From: Mycobacterium sp. ELW1
Lineage (GTDB): Bacteria; Actinomycetota; Actinomycetes; Mycobacteriales; Mycobacteriaceae
Assembly (NCBI RefSeq): GCF_008329905.1
Contig: NZ_CP032155.1
Coordinates: forward strand, 1,426,001-1,490,000
Direction: 5' to 3'
DNA length: 64,000 nucleotides
Made by a program: the position numbers and the translations under genes. The notes below the pieces were generated by a model. That model worked only from the letters and a program-made list of their open reading frames with translations, had not been told where the DNA came from and searched no databases. The first letter of the stretch is position 1, and each line of letters begins with the position of its first letter. This document shows positions 8,594 through 18,293 of the stretch, piece after piece.

Positions 8594-9379
8594 TTAGCGG
8601 TGCGTGAAGTTGGCAGGGCGCTTCTCGGTGAAGGCGGCCATCCCCTCGGTCTGGTCGTCGGTGGCGAACGCGGAGTGGAACAGCCGGCGCTCGTAGAGCA
8701 GGCCTTCGGTCAGTGTGGATTCGAAGGCCCGGTTGACTGCTTCCTTGGCCATCCGGGCGGCCGAGCGCGACATCTGCGAGATCGTCGTCGCGACGGCTTT
8801 GGCCTCGGTGAGCAGGTCGTCGGCCGGGACCACCCGCGACACCAGGCCGCTGCGCTCGGCCTCGGCGGCGTCGATCGTGCGGCCGGTCAGGATGAGGTCC
8901 ATCGCCTTGGCCTTGCCGATGGCGCGGGTCAGCCGCTGCGAGCCGCCCATGCCGGGCAGGACGCCCAGTTTGATCTCGGGTTGGCCGAACTTGGCTGTGT
9001 CGGCGGCGATCAGCACGTCGCACATCATCGCCAGCTCGCAGCCGCCGCCCAGGGCGTAACCGGCGACCGCCGCGATGGTCGGGGTGCGGACGGCGGCCAG
9101 CTTGCCCCACGCCGCGAAGAAGTCCGCGTCGAAAACCTCGGAGAAGGAGAGTTCGGCCATCTCCTTGATGTCGGCACCGGCGGCGAACGCCTTCTCGTTG
9201 CCGGTGATGACGATGGCGCCGATACCCGGATCGTTGTCGAATTCGGCGGCGGCCGTGGTGACCTCGACCATCACCTGGCTGTTGAGGGCGTTGAGCGCCT
9301 TGGGCCGGTTGAGGGTGATGGTGCCGACCCGCTCATCGCGGTCGACCAGGATGGTCTCGAAGCTCGTTGTGGGGCTCAC
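8594..9379 (-). CDS. echA8: enoyl-CoA hydratase EchA8
   Basis: Crotonase-family enoyl-CoA hydratase of 261 aa, homologue of Rv1070c, acting in fatty-acid beta-oxidation. The oxyanion-hole segments are AAGADIKEM and [16 protein letters not shown], and the following [14 protein letters not shown] is the family hallmark. The start is GTG 9379, which overlaps the stop of echA9 by 4 bases (GTGA); a frame extending to 9472 is not protein-like. Operon order is echA9, echA8, then the Rv1069c homologue. Confidence 0.92.
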   Translation of the reverse strand: MSPTTSFETILVDRDERVGTITLNRPKALNALNSQVMVEVTTAAAEFDNDPGIGAIVITGNEKAFAAGADIKEMAELSFSEVFDADFFAAWGKLAAVRTPTIAAVAGYALGGGCELAMMCDVLIAADTAKFGQPEIKLGVLPGMGGSQRLTRAIGKAKAMDLILTGRTIDAAEAERSGLVSRVVPADDLLTEAKAVATTISQMSRSAARMAKEAVNRAFESTLTEGLLYERRLFHSAFATDDQTEGMAAFTEKRPANFTHR

Positions 9380-10449
9380 ATGTCCTCCTCGAAGGTCAGG
9401 TCCGGGTCTGCCGGCGCGAAGTACTGTTCCACATCCTGCTCGGTCACCGCGGCCAGTGTCGGCGGGTTCCACGTCGGATTGCGGTCTTTGTCGATGATCT
9501 GCGCGCGGATCCCCTCGACGAAGTCATGGGAATCCAGCGACGCCGACGACACCCGGTATTCCTGCACCAGAACGTCTTCCAGGGTGTCGAGCTCGGCGGC
9601 ACGCCGCACCGAGGCGAGCGCGACGGATGCCGCGATGGGGGAGCGGGACGCGATGAGGTCGCCGGCTTTCCTGGCGTCCTCGTCGTCGTGGCCGCGCAGG
9701 GCGGCGACGATGTCGGCGACGGTCTCGCCGGCATAGCATTCGTCAATCCAATGCTGTTGGGACAGAAGGTGACTGGCTGGCGGCTCGATGGCGAACGCCT
9801 GGACGGCGGCGTCCACACCGTCGGCGACGATCGCTTCGACGAACCCCTGCAGCTGTACATGCGGGACGTAGTGGTCGGCGAATCCGAGCGCGATGGCGTC
9901 GGCCCCGGAGAACGGAGCGCCGGACAGTGCGGCGTGCAGGCCGAGTTCACCGGGAGCCCGGGACAACAGATAGGTGCCGCCGACGTCGGGGACGAAGCCG
10001 ATCCCGACCTCGGGCATGGCGACCTTGGAGGTGTCGGTCACCACGCGGACGCTGCCGTGCGCGGCGACGCCGACACCGCCGCCCATCACGATGCCGTCCA
10101 TGATCGCCACGAAGGGCTTGGGGTAGCTGCCGATCCGGGCGTTGAGGCGGTACTCGTCGAGCCAGAACCGGCGAGCTTCGGAACCGTCGCCGCGGGCGCT
10201 GTGATAGATCGCCACCACGTCACCTCCGGCGCACAGGCCGCGTTCCCCCGCGCCGGCGAGGACCACCGCGCGCACGTCGTCGTCGTGCTCCCACTCGGTC
10301 AGCGCCCTGGCGATGATCTCGACCATGGTGTGGGTCAGCGAGTTGATGGCCTTCGGGCGGTTGAGTGTCAGGAAGCCGACACCCCCATCGACCCGGGTCA
10401 AGACTTCGTCGGATTCAGCCGTCACGGCGGTGCGGTCCTTCCGTCCCAT
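9376..10449 (-). CDS. echA9: 3-hydroxyisobutyryl-CoA hydrolase-like EchA9
   Basis: Crotonase-superfamily protein of about 357 aa, homologue of Rv1071c. The length and the C-terminal extension ([21 protein letters not shown]) mark the 3-hydroxyisobutyryl-CoA hydrolase branch used in valine degradation rather than a simple hydratase. The segments [10 protein letters not shown] and [14 protein letters not shown] form the CoA-binding and oxyanion sites. The start is ATG 10449; GTG 10425 with GGAAGG upstream is an alternative. First gene of the minus-strand operon with echA8. Confidence 0.88.
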   Translation of the reverse strand: MGRKDRTAVTAESDEVLTRVDGGVGFLTLNRPKAINSLTHTMVEIIARALTEWEHDDDVRAVVLAGAGERGLCAGGDVVAIYHSARGDGSEARRFWLDEYRLNARIGSYPKPFVAIMDGIVMGGGVGVAAHGSVRVVTDTSKVAMPEVGIGFVPDVGGTYLLSRAPGELGLHAALSGAPFSGADAIALGFADHYVPHVQLQGFVEAIVADGVDAAVQAFAIEPPASHLLSQQHWIDECYAGETVADIVAALRGHDDEDARKAGDLIASRSPIAASVALASVRRAAELDTLEDVLVQEYRVSSASLDSHDFVEGIRAQIIDKDRNPTWNPPTLAAVTEQDVEQYFAPADPDLTFEEDM

Positions 10450-10652
10450 CAAATTGGTTGGATGTCCTAGTATTTGGAAGGCAAAAGTACCAGTTGGCAA
10501 AAGATCGTCACCCGCCGGATGCCGCTCACAGGTAAGGTCAGGCTTTGTAGCGCCGGACACGCCGGGAAGAACGTTGTGGACTTCCTGGGAACTGGTTCCG
10601 GCAGCCGTTCGTTGACGGTGTGTTACGCGACTTCCAGGAGAGGATTCCGACG

Positions 10653-11501
10653 GTGCGGGAGACCAGCAACCCGGTATTTCGTTCACTGCCCAAGCAGCAG
10701 GGCGGATACGCACAATTTGGTACCGGTGTCGCCGGTGCCCAGCAGGTGGCTTACCAGACCGATCCCTACGCGGGTGCCTACCAGCCGCAGACCGGCGTCT
10801 CGCGGCCCATGACGATCGACGACGTCGTCACCAAGACCGGCATCACCCTCGGTGTGCTTTCCGTCGTCGCGGTCATCTCCTACTTCCTGGTCTCGGCCAA
10901 CCTGGCCCTGGCCACGCCGTTCACCCTGATCGGTGGGCTCGGCGGGCTGGTCCTGGTGCTGATCGCGACCTTCGGCCGTAAGCAGGACAACCCGGCCATC
11001 GTTCTGAGCTACGCCGCACTCGAGGGCCTGTTCGTCGGCGCGGTGTCGTTCATCTTCGCCAACGTGGTGGTGTCCGGTGCCAACGCCGGTGTGCTGATCA
11101 GCCAGGCGGTGCTCGGCACCATCGGCGTGTTCTTCGGCATGCTCGTCGTCTACAAGACCGGCGCCATCCGGGTCACCCCGAAGTTCACCCGCATGATCGT
11201 CGCCGCGATGGTCGGCGTGCTGGTGCTGATGCTCGGCAACTTCGTGCTGGCGATGTTCGGTGTCGGCGGCGGCGAGGGCCTCGGCCTTCGCAGCGGTGGT
11301 CCGATCGCGATCATCTTCTCGCTGTTCGTGATCGCGCTGGCGGCCTTCAGCTTCCTGATCGACTTCGACGCCGCGGACCAGATGATCCGCGCCGGTGCGC
11401 CGGAGAAGGCGGCCTGGGGCGTGGCCCTCGGCCTGACCGTGACGCTCGTCTGGCTGTACATCGAGATCCTGCGGCTGTTGAGCTACTTCCAACAGCGCTA
11501 G
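10653..11501 (+). CDS. Bax inhibitor-1/YccA family membrane protein
   Basis: Integral membrane protein of 282 aa, homologue of Rv1072. After about 60 polar residues (NPVFRSLPKQQGGYAQFGTG) there are seven hydrophobic helices, with a conserved acidic pair near the last ones (LIDFDAADQMI). The family includes calcium-leak channels related to Bax inhibitor 1; the role in mycobacteria is unknown. The start is GTG 10653 with AGGAGAGG about 8 nt upstream. A strong hairpin terminator follows. Confidence 0.88.
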   Translation: MRETSNPVFRSLPKQQGGYAQFGTGVAGAQQVAYQTDPYAGAYQPQTGVSRPMTIDDVVTKTGITLGVLSVVAVISYFLVSANLALATPFTLIGGLGGLVLVLIATFGRKQDNPAIVLSYAALEGLFVGAVSFIFANVVVSGANAGVLISQAVLGTIGVFFGMLVVYKTGAIRVTPKFTRMIVAAMVGVLVLMLGNFVLAMFGVGGGEGLGLRSGGPIAIIFSLFVIALAAFSFLIDFDAADQMIRAGAPEKAAWGVALGLTVTLVWLYIEILRLLSYFQQR

Positions 11502-11515
11502 CTGCTTCACCGTGC

Positions 11516-11543
11516 AAAGCCCCGGCCTGACGGCCGGGGCTTT
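11516..11543 (+). terminator. intrinsic terminator hairpin
   Basis: AAAGCCCCGGCC at 11516-11527 pairs perfectly with GGCCGGGGCTTT at 11532-11543 around a TGAC loop, 14 nt after the Bax-inhibitor stop. A 12-bp stem with T-ending arm fits transcription termination. Confidence 0.85.
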
Positions 11544-11648
11544 GTCGTATGTGTGGTCGACCATCGAGGCAGACCTCACGGCTCTTCGCAGGGCCTTTTC
11601 GACGCACTCAGTTCTGACTCGATGGGCTGTGGATGGGTGCACACAGCA

Positions 11649-12527
11649 ATGGCGGTTCACCGCAATCCTGTTCGAGTGCAGCGGGTGTTCATCGGAAGCG
11701 ACGCGATAGCTGCGGGCGAGCTGACTCGGTACCAACTTCGGGCCCACTGCCGACGCATCTTTCCGGACGTGTACGCGTATGGGATTGGTGAGCTCTCGGT
11801 TCGTGACCGCGCGGCCGCGGCTGTCCTGTGGTCTCGGGGCCGGGCGGTCGTGACCGGTTTGGCGGCATCCGCAGTGCACGGAGCGAAGTGGATCGATCCA
11901 TCGATACCGATCGAGCTCGCCTGTCCGAACAACAAGGCGCCGGCCGGGATCATCAGCCGCGCCGAGACGCTGTTCGATGACGAAGTGCACTCCATACCGG
12001 GTCTTCCGGTTACCACTTTGGCGCGCACCGCGTTCGACCTCGCGCGGCGCGGGACGGTGAGACAGGCGGTTACGCACGTCGATGCGCTCGCCAACGTCAC
12101 CCGGCTGAACGTCGAGGACGTACTGGCACTGCTGCCACGTCATCGCAATGTGCGAGGGGTGCGCCGAGTGCCCGCCGTCCTCGACCTCGCCGACGCCGGA
12201 TCGCAATCGCCGCGAGAGACCTGGTTGCGGCTGCTGCTGATGGCGGCTGGGTTTCCACGCCCCGAGACCCAGATCCCAGTGCTCAGAGATGACGGCCGTT
12301 CGCGCTACTTCCTGGATATGGGGTGGCGCGACGTGATGGTGGCTGTCGAGTACGACGGCGAGCAGCATCGCTTGGACCGCGGTATCTATCGCAACGATCG
12401 AACCCGATCGGAATTCATCGCCGACATGGGGTGGCGCCGGATTCGAGTGGTCGCCGGCGATCGAACTGCCGACATCATCGAACGGACCAGGCGCGCATGG
12501 ACATCGAGTCAGACCCCAGGGCGATGA
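11649..12527 (+). CDS. DUF559/AbiEi-like nuclease-fold protein
   Basis: 292-aa protein of a family common in mycobacteria: an N-terminal winged-helix-like region similar to AbiEi antitoxins (GELTRYQLRAHCRRIFPDVYAYG; LAASAVHGAKWI) and a C-terminal DUF559 domain of the Vsr/restriction-endonuclease fold. The nuclease-like core VMVAVEYDGEQHRLD near residue 235 contains an E-D/E-Q-H arrangement. The start is set at ATG 11649, with the conserved VQRVFIGSDAIAAGELTR soon after. It is preceded and followed by a shared 12-bp sequence in opposite orientation. Its function is unknown; a defence or toxin-antitoxin link is only a guess. Confidence 0.75.
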   Translation: MAVHRNPVRVQRVFIGSDAIAAGELTRYQLRAHCRRIFPDVYAYGIGELSVRDRAAAAVLWSRGRAVVTGLAASAVHGAKWIDPSIPIELACPNNKAPAGIISRAETLFDDEVHSIPGLPVTTLARTAFDLARRGTVRQAVTHVDALANVTRLNVEDVLALLPRHRNVRGVRRVPAVLDLADAGSQSPRETWLRLLLMAAGFPRPETQIPVLRDDGRSRYFLDMGWRDVMVAVEYDGEQHRLDRGIYRNDRTRSEFIADMGWRRIRVVAGDRTADIIERTRRAWTSSQTPGR

Positions 12528-12564
12528 AGCGGCACCGATCGTCGCCCTGAGGTCTGACTCGATG
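12502..12564. terminator. long inverted repeat between convergent genes
   Basis: CATCGAGTCAGACC (12502-12515) pairs with GGTCTGACTCGATG (12551-12564); after a 2-nt mismatch, AGGGCGA (12518-12524) pairs with TCGCCCT (12542-12548). The left arm overlaps the end of the DUF559 gene, and the right arm ends 6 nt before the fadA3 stop, so it can act as a terminator in both directions. The outer 12 bases are also found at 11613-11624. Confidence 0.7.
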
Positions 12565-12569
12565 ACGAA

Positions 12570-13787
12570 CTAGCTGAGGCGCTCGATCACCATGGCCATG
12601 CCCTGGCCACCGCCGACGCACATCGTCTCGATGCCGAACGTCTTGTCGTAGGTCTGCAGGTTGTTCAGCAAGGTGGCGGTGATCCGCGCGCCGGTCATGC
12701 CGAACGGATGCCCCAGCGCGATCGCGCCGCCGGAGACGTTCAGCTTGTCCTCGTCCATGCCGAGCGCGCGCGCCGAGCCGAGCACCTGGACCGCGAACGC
12801 CTCGTTGATCTCGTAGAGATCGACGTCGCCGATCGTCATGTTCGCCTGTGCGAGAGCCTTTTTCACGGCCTCGATCGGGCCGAGGCCCATGATCTCGGGC
12901 GACAGGCCGGACACGCCCGTCGACACGATGCGCGCCAGCGGGGTCAGCCCCAGCTCCTTGGCCTTGGTGTCGGACATGATGACCAGCGCGGCCGCGCCGT
13001 CGTTCAGCGGACACGCGTTACCGGCAGTGATCGTGCCGTTGGGCCGGAACACCGGCTTGAGCTGGCTGATCTTCTCGTAGGTGGTGCCGGCGCGCGGCCC
13101 GTCGTCCTTGGACACGACCGTGCCGTCCGGCAGCGTGACCGGCACGATCTCGCGCTCGAAGAAGCCGCTGTTGATGGCTTCCTCGGCCTTGTTCTGCGAG
13201 CGCACCCCCCAGTGGTCCTGGTCTTCGCGGCTGACCCCGGTGAACAGCGCGACGTTCTCGGCGGTCTGACCCATCGCGATGTACACGTCGGGCAGCAGGC
13301 CGTCCTCGCGCGGATCGTGCCACTCGTCGGCACCGGCGGTGGCCGCCTCCGAGCGCGCCATCGCATCCGCGAACAGCGCGTTCTTGGTGTCCGGCCAGCC
13401 GTCGGCGTTGCCCTTGCCGAAGCGCGACACCGTCTCGACGCCGGCCGAGATGAACGCATGGCCTTCGCCGGCCTTGATCGCGTGGAACGCCATCCGGGTG
13501 GTCTGCAGCGACGACGAGCAGTACCGGTTGACCGTGGTGCCCGGCATGAAGTCGTAACCCAGCTCGACGGCGACCGCCCGGCCGATGTTGAAGCCCGACT
13601 CACCGCCGGGCTGGCCGCAGCCCATGATCAGGTCGTCGATGTCGTGGGGGTCCAGTGCGGGCACCTTGTCCAGCGCGGCGCGCACCATCTGCGCGGCCAG
13701 ATCGTCGGGTCGGATGTCGACCAGCGACCCCTTCATCGCGCGCCCGATCGGCGAGCGGGCGGTGGAAACGATGACGGCTTCGGGCAT
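12570..13787 (-). CDS. fadA3: acetyl-CoA acetyltransferase FadA3
   Basis: Thiolase of 405 aa, homologue of Rv1074c, catalysing the last step of beta-oxidation or acetoacetyl-CoA formation. The nucleophilic Cys is in NRYCSSSLQT (near residue 90); the catalytic His is in ALGHPFGMTGAR and the second Cys in CVGGGQGMA, so the active site is complete. The start is ATG 13787 with AAGGAG five bases upstream. Its neighbour on the same strand is the GDSL hydrolase gene; the enzymes are not obviously linked. Confidence 0.93.
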   Translation of the reverse strand: MPEAVIVSTARSPIGRAMKGSLVDIRPDDLAAQMVRAALDKVPALDPHDIDDLIMGCGQPGGESGFNIGRAVAVELGYDFMPGTTVNRYCSSSLQTTRMAFHAIKAGEGHAFISAGVETVSRFGKGNADGWPDTKNALFADAMARSEAATAGADEWHDPREDGLLPDVYIAMGQTAENVALFTGVSREDQDHWGVRSQNKAEEAINSGFFEREIVPVTLPDGTVVSKDDGPRAGTTYEKISQLKPVFRPNGTITAGNACPLNDGAAALVIMSDTKAKELGLTPLARIVSTGVSGLSPEIMGLGPIEAVKKALAQANMTIGDVDLYEINEAFAVQVLGSARALGMDEDKLNVSGGAIALGHPFGMTGARITATLLNNLQTYDKTFGIETMCVGGGQGMAMVIERLS

Positions 13788-13835
13788 GACGGCTCCTTGG
13801 TGTGCAGCTTGGGTGCAGCGAGACTGCACACGAAC

Positions 13836-14801
13836 CTAGCTCGCGGTCACCACGATCGGTGCGGGGACCCCGGTTGTTCTGCGGCGCAGCAGCTGCGCCA
13901 GCGGTCCGAGCCGGTCGGTCAGCGCCCGTACCTCCGACTTGGTCGCCCACGGCAGATCGGGCACGGTGACACCGGTCCACTCACCGAGCGCATGGCACAG
14001 CGCGGGCATCAATTGGTTGGCGGCCAACGCATATCCCGCCGCCGACGGGTGGTAGCGGTCCTCGGAGAACATCACCTCGGGCGCCTGCCGGAAGTTCGGC
14101 GCGAGCAGATCAGCCAATGGCACCGGGAGTCCACCCGCGGCGCGCACCGCGGCCGCCTGCACACGGGCCAGTCGCAGGCCGCGGTTGCGGGCCGTCCATC
14201 TCAGCGGTTGGGGGATGTCTTTGATGACACCGAAATCCGGGCACGTCCCCACCACCACCACCGCACCGGAGGCGCGCAGGCGCTGCACGGCCGCACCGAG
14301 CCGGCGGGCCGACGGGCTGATGCCGTTGAGGGCGGTGATGTCGTTGGCGCCGATCATGATCACCGCCGCATCGGGTGGCGGGCCGGCCACGAACATCGCG
14401 TCGACCTGACCGGACAGGCCCTTGGACGTCGCACCGACGATCGCCTTGGTCGACAGGCGGATGAGCTTGCCGGACTCCTCGGCGAGGCCGCGGGCGAGCA
14501 GCACACCGGGCACCTCGTCGGCGCTGCGACAGCCGTAGCCGGTGGCCGTCGAGTCGCCGAACACCATCAGATGAAGGTCGAACTCCATCCCGCGTTCCCA
14601 GCGCTGGACGGGGCCGCCGCCCGGGGCGTAGATGCCGTCGGCCCGCGGTGGGACGTCCCAGGACTTCGGAATCACATTGCGGACCTGGTCCGCCTGACCG
14701 GTGAGCAAACTGCGCGCACCGAGGACGGCGGTTCCGGTCGAGGCCAGAATCCCCGCCGCTGCCAGCGCGGCCGTTGACTTCCGCGGAGCGCGTATCCCCA
14801 C
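13836..14801 (-). CDS. SGNH/GDSL-type hydrolase, membrane-anchored
   Basis: 321-aa homologue of Rv1075c, a GDSL esterase. An N-terminal hydrophobic helix (residues 10-30) should anchor it in the membrane or act as a signal. SGNH blocks are visible: FGDSTATGYG (Ser), a Gly in the second block, GANDIT (Asn) and DRYHPSAAGY (Asp and His of the triad). The start is GTG 14801, with TAAACT ending 6 nt upstream and no ribosome site, suggesting a leaderless mRNA. It probably deacylates a cell-envelope or lipid ester. Confidence 0.85.
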   Translation of the reverse strand: MGIRAPRKSTAALAAAGILASTGTAVLGARSLLTGQADQVRNVIPKSWDVPPRADGIYAPGGGPVQRWERGMEFDLHLMVFGDSTATGYGCRSADEVPGVLLARGLAEESGKLIRLSTKAIVGATSKGLSGQVDAMFVAGPPPDAAVIMIGANDITALNGISPSARRLGAAVQRLRASGAVVVVGTCPDFGVIKDIPQPLRWTARNRGLRLARVQAAAVRAAGGLPVPLADLLAPNFRQAPEVMFSEDRYHPSAAGYALAANQLMPALCHALGEWTGVTVPDLPWATKSEVRALTDRLGPLAQLLRRRTTGVPAPIVVTAS

Positions 14802-14807
14802 GCGTCC

Positions 14808-14813
14808 AGTTTA
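14808..14813 (-). promoter_or_regulatory. -10 box for the GDSL hydrolase gene
   Basis: TAAACT on the minus strand, then GGACGC and the GTG start. The spacing places the transcription start at the first base of the coding sequence. Confidence 0.5.
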
Positions 14814-14992
14814 GGTGCTGCTCGGGCGTCAATTCGGGGCGCAACAGTGGCCCCGCGATTACAGACAGGTATCAGATCCGGTAAGAAATCAGATCGTTAG
14901 TTGTTATAGGTAAGGCAGATGGCAAGCTAAGTTACCGGGATTCGCTCGATTGCCCGGGACACGTATCTACATTGGCGTAGGGAGTGTTGACG

Positions 14993-16042
14993 ATGACCGC
15001 ACCCAGCAAGGTCCGGGCTTCTGCCCCCCATCATGTTCACGCTGGTAGCGGTCGCCCGCGCCGGTACCCGGTCAGCGACGGCGCGCCGGTCGAAGTCGTC
15101 GAGAGCGGCCCGAGCGTCGCCGCGCGGCTGGTCTCGATGGGCACCCGCGCCACCATGTGGCCCACATTGGCCGTGCTCAGCCATGTGCCGCACTGGCCAT
15201 GGCCCTTCGGCCTGGTCGACTTCGTCGCCCGCGCGCTGCTGCCCACCCCCGGCACCGTGCGCGCCACAGTCGGTTTGCCGAACGCCTCGGCGCAACTGGT
15301 CCGCGCACCCGGCGTCCTGCCTGCCGACGGCAACCGCCGCATCGTGCTCTACATGCACGGCGGCGCTTTCCTCACCTGCGGGGTGAACTCGCACAGCCGG
15401 ATCTCGGTCGCGTTGTCGAAGTTCGCCGACTCGCCGGTGCTGGTGGTCGACTACCGGCTCATCCCTAAGCACACCATCGGAAACGCCGTCGACGACTGCT
15501 ACGACGCCTACCAATGGCTGCGAACTCGCGGCTACGAGCCCGACCAGATCGTGCTGGCCGGCGACTCCGCCGGCGGCTATCTGGCCCTGACCCTGGCGCA
15601 GCGGCTGCAGGCCCTCGGTGAGGAGCCCGCCGCGCTGGTGGCCATCTCGCCGCTGCTGCAGCTCGACCACGAGCAGAAGGTGGCCCACCCGAACATGCGC
15701 ACCGACGCGATGTTCCCGCCCAAGGCGTTCGACGCGCTGGTCGCCCTGGTCGCCCGTGCCGCGGCCAAGAACATCGTCGACGGCGAGCCCGAGGGCGTCT
15801 ACGAGCCGCTCGACCACATCGAGCCCGGCCTTCCGCGCACGCTGATTCACGTGTCCGGATCCGAGGTCTTGCTGCACGACGCCCGGCTGGCGGCCCGGCG
15901 GCTCGCTTCCGCCGGTGTGCCCACTGAGGTGCGGGTGTGGCCCGGCCAGATCCACGACTTCCAGCTCGCCGCGCCGCTCATCCCCGAAGCCAAACGCTCA
16001 CTGCGTCAGATCGGCGAGTACATCCGCGAAGCCACCGGCTAG
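14993..16042 (+). CDS. lipU: alpha/beta-hydrolase LipU
   Basis: Hormone-sensitive-lipase-type esterase of 349 aa, homologue of Rv1076. The oxyanion motif HGGAF is near residue 120, the nucleophile GDSAGG near 187, and the catalytic Asp and His lie in the C-terminal region (SEVLLHDARLA and QIHDFQ). The start is ATG 14993 with AGGGAG 9 nt upstream. The enzyme should cleave short to medium acyl esters. It ends 33 nt before cbs. Confidence 0.88.
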   Translation: MTAPSKVRASAPHHVHAGSGRPRRYPVSDGAPVEVVESGPSVAARLVSMGTRATMWPTLAVLSHVPHWPWPFGLVDFVARALLPTPGTVRATVGLPNASAQLVRAPGVLPADGNRRIVLYMHGGAFLTCGVNSHSRISVALSKFADSPVLVVDYRLIPKHTIGNAVDDCYDAYQWLRTRGYEPDQIVLAGDSAGGYLALTLAQRLQALGEEPAALVAISPLLQLDHEQKVAHPNMRTDAMFPPKAFDALVALVARAAAKNIVDGEPEGVYEPLDHIEPGLPRTLIHVSGSEVLLHDARLAARRLASAGVPTEVRVWPGQIHDFQLAAPLIPEAKRSLRQIGEYIREATG

Positions 16043-16075
16043 CCGCGCGGATTCGCCGCCTGACACGATGTAGGC

Positions 16076-17470
16076 ATGCGAATCGCGTCGCACATCAGCG
16101 AGCTGATCGGGCACACCCCACTGGTCCAACTGAACTCCGTCGTGCCGGAAGGCTCGGGGCTGGTCGCGGCCAAGATCGAGTACCTCAACCCGGGCGGCAG
16201 CGCCAAGGACCGCATCGCCGTGAAGATGATCGACGCCGCCGAGGCCAGCGGTCAGTTGAAGCCCGGCGGGACGATCGTCGAACCCACCTCCGGCAACACC
16301 GGCGTCGGGCTGGCGCTGGTCGCGCAGCGCCGCGGCTACAAGTGCATCTTCGTCTGCCCGGACAAGGTCAGCGAGGACAAGCGCAATGTCTTGCGCGCCT
16401 ACGGGGCCGAGGTCGTCGTGTGCCCGACGGCCGTCGCTCCCGACGACCCGGACAGCTACTACAGCGTGTCCAACCGACTGGTCACCGAGATCGACGGTGC
16501 CTGGAAGCCCGACCAGTACTCCAACCCGATGGGCCCGGCCAGCCATTACGAGACGACCGGCCCGGAGATCTGGGCGGACACCGACGGCAAGGTCACGCAT
16601 TTCGTCGCCGGCGTCGGCACCGGCGGAACGATCACCGGCGCCGGGCGCTACCTCAAGGAGGTGTCCGGCGGCAAGGTGAAGGTGATCGGTGCCGACCCGG
16701 AGGGCTCGGTGTACTCCGGTGGCACCGGGCGGCCTTACCTGGTCGAGGGCGTCGGCGAAGACTTCTGGCCCGCCGCCTACGACCCGGCCGTGCCCGACGA
16801 GATCATCGCGGTCTCGGACGCCGATTCGTTCGACATGACCCGACGGCTGGCCCGCGAGGAAGCGCTGCTGGTCGGCGGCTCCTGCGGGATGGCGGTCGTC
16901 GCCGCGATCAAGGTGGCCCAGCAGGCCGGCCCCGATTCGGTGGTCGTCGTGCTGCTGCCCGACGGGGGCCGTGGCTACCTGTCCAAGATCTTCAACGACG
17001 GGTGGATGTCGTCGTACGGATTCCTGCGGACCCGCCTGGACGGGTCGGTGGTCGAGCCGACAGTCGGCGATGTGCTGCGCGGCAAGTCCGGGGCGCTGCC
17101 CGACCTGGTGCACACCCACCCGTCGGAGACCGTCCGCGACGCCATCGGCATCCTGCGCGAGTACGGCGTCTCCCAGATGCCCGTCGTCGGCGCCGAACCC
17201 CCCGTGATGGCGGGCGAAGTGGCGGGCAGCGTCTCGGAGCGGGAACTGCTGTCCGCGGTGTTCGAGGGACGGGCCAAGCTCGCCGACGCGGTGGCGGTGC
17301 ACATGAGCCCACCTCTGCCGTTGATCGGGGCGGGAGAACTGGTCAGCGCAGCGGCAAAGGCGTTGGGGGAGCGGGACGCATTGATGGTGGTCGAGGAAGG
17401 CAAGCCGGTCGGCGTCATCACTCGCCACGATCTGCTCGGTTTCCTGTCCGACGGGCCGCGCCGACGCTGA
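16076..17470 (+). CDS. cbs: cystathionine beta-synthase
   Basis: PLP enzyme of 464 aa, the length of Rv1077. It condenses serine and homocysteine to cystathionine in the transsulfuration pathway. The PLP lysine is in GGSAKDRIAVKMI (near residue 45), the substrate loop is PTSGNTG, and the phosphate-binding loop is GTGGTITG. Two C-terminal CBS domains (from about residue 335) form the regulatory module. With MetB, 1.4 kb downstream, it links methionine and cysteine metabolism. Start ATG 16076. Confidence 0.93.
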   Translation: MRIASHISELIGHTPLVQLNSVVPEGSGLVAAKIEYLNPGGSAKDRIAVKMIDAAEASGQLKPGGTIVEPTSGNTGVGLALVAQRRGYKCIFVCPDKVSEDKRNVLRAYGAEVVVCPTAVAPDDPDSYYSVSNRLVTEIDGAWKPDQYSNPMGPASHYETTGPEIWADTDGKVTHFVAGVGTGGTITGAGRYLKEVSGGKVKVIGADPEGSVYSGGTGRPYLVEGVGEDFWPAAYDPAVPDEIIAVSDADSFDMTRRLAREEALLVGGSCGMAVVAAIKVAQQAGPDSVVVVLLPDGGRGYLSKIFNDGWMSSYGFLRTRLDGSVVEPTVGDVLRGKSGALPDLVHTHPSETVRDAIGILREYGVSQMPVVGAEPPVMAGEVAGSVSERELLSAVFEGRAKLADAVAVHMSPPLPLIGAGELVSAAAKALGERDALMVVEEGKPVGVITRHDLLGFLSDGPRRR

Positions 17471-17606
17471 AGTAGTTGCTCACGCAAATTCATTGAGCGG
17501 CGGATTGCGCTCAGATGAAGATTGCGCTTTGCCGCGATACGCAGGTACTTCTCAGGTACATTTAGGCCGCTTTACCCCAGGTGATCACTCTCGAGTGGAA
17601 GGCGCC

Positions 17607-18278
17607 ATGACCGAACAACCGCCAGGTCCCCCGCCGGGGAGCTACCCGCCGCCGCCCCCAGGGAACTACCCGCCGCCGCCTGCCGGTAACTATCCGCCGC
17701 CACCACCGCCCCAGGGCGGTTACGCACCGCCGCCGCCGGGCGCCGCATTCGGCGGACCGCCCGCACCCGGTCAGCCGGTTCCCCAGCTGCCGCAGAGCGC
17801 CTACACGTCGTGGTTCACCCGCGTCGTCGCGTGGCTGATCGACTACATCCCGGCCTACATCATCTTGGGCATCGGATACGGCGTCGTGATCGCCACCACG
17901 GACACCGAATGTGTGACCGACACGTCGCAGTACGAGACCGCGGACTACTGCGCGACGGGAACCTCGACCATCGGCACGCTGGCCCTGATCGTCGCCGGCC
18001 TGATCGCGGTCGCGTTCGTGGTCTGGAACCTCGGTTACCGCCAGGGCACCACCGGGTCGAGCATCGGCAAATCCGTGATGAAATTCAAGGTGGTCAGCGA
18101 AAAGACCGGACTGCCAATCGGTTTCGGACTGTCGTTCGTTCGCGAGATCCTGTACCTGGTGGCTTCCTACATCTGCCTCGGCATCGTGTGGTTGATCGCC
18201 GTGCTGTTCCCGCTGTGGGACAGCAAGCGCCAGACCCTGGCCGACAAAATCATGACGACCGTCTGCCTCCCCCTGTAG
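17607..18278 (+). CDS. pra: proline-rich RDD-domain membrane protein (Pra)
   Basis: 223-aa homologue of Rv1078 (Pra). The first 60 residues are a Pro/Gly/Tyr-rich tail with repeated GNYPPPP units, predicted disordered. The rest is an RDD domain with four membrane helices, including the family's Arg (VTRVVAWLIDYIPAY) and the later RQGTTGSSIGKSVMKFKVV segment. The start is ATG 17607 with GGAAGG just upstream. The function of mycobacterial RDD proteins is uncertain; the family has been linked to ion transport and cell-wall proteins. A paralogue follows after 15 nt. Confidence 0.85.
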   Translation: MTEQPPGPPPGSYPPPPPGNYPPPPAGNYPPPPPPQGGYAPPPPGAAFGGPPAPGQPVPQLPQSAYTSWFTRVVAWLIDYIPAYIILGIGYGVVIATTDTECVTDTSQYETADYCATGTSTIGTLALIVAGLIAVAFVVWNLGYRQGTTGSSIGKSVMKFKVVSEKTGLPIGFGLSFVREILYLVASYICLGIVWLIAVLFPLWDSKRQTLADKIMTTVCLPL

Positions 18279-18293
18279 AGACAAGGACTTTCG

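Noticed and set aside
10588..10599. GGAACTGGTTCC upstream of the Bax-inhibitor gene as a KstR site
   Set aside because: Arms fit AACNNGTT, but both outer fixed positions (T and A) are G, and there is no steroid gene nearby.
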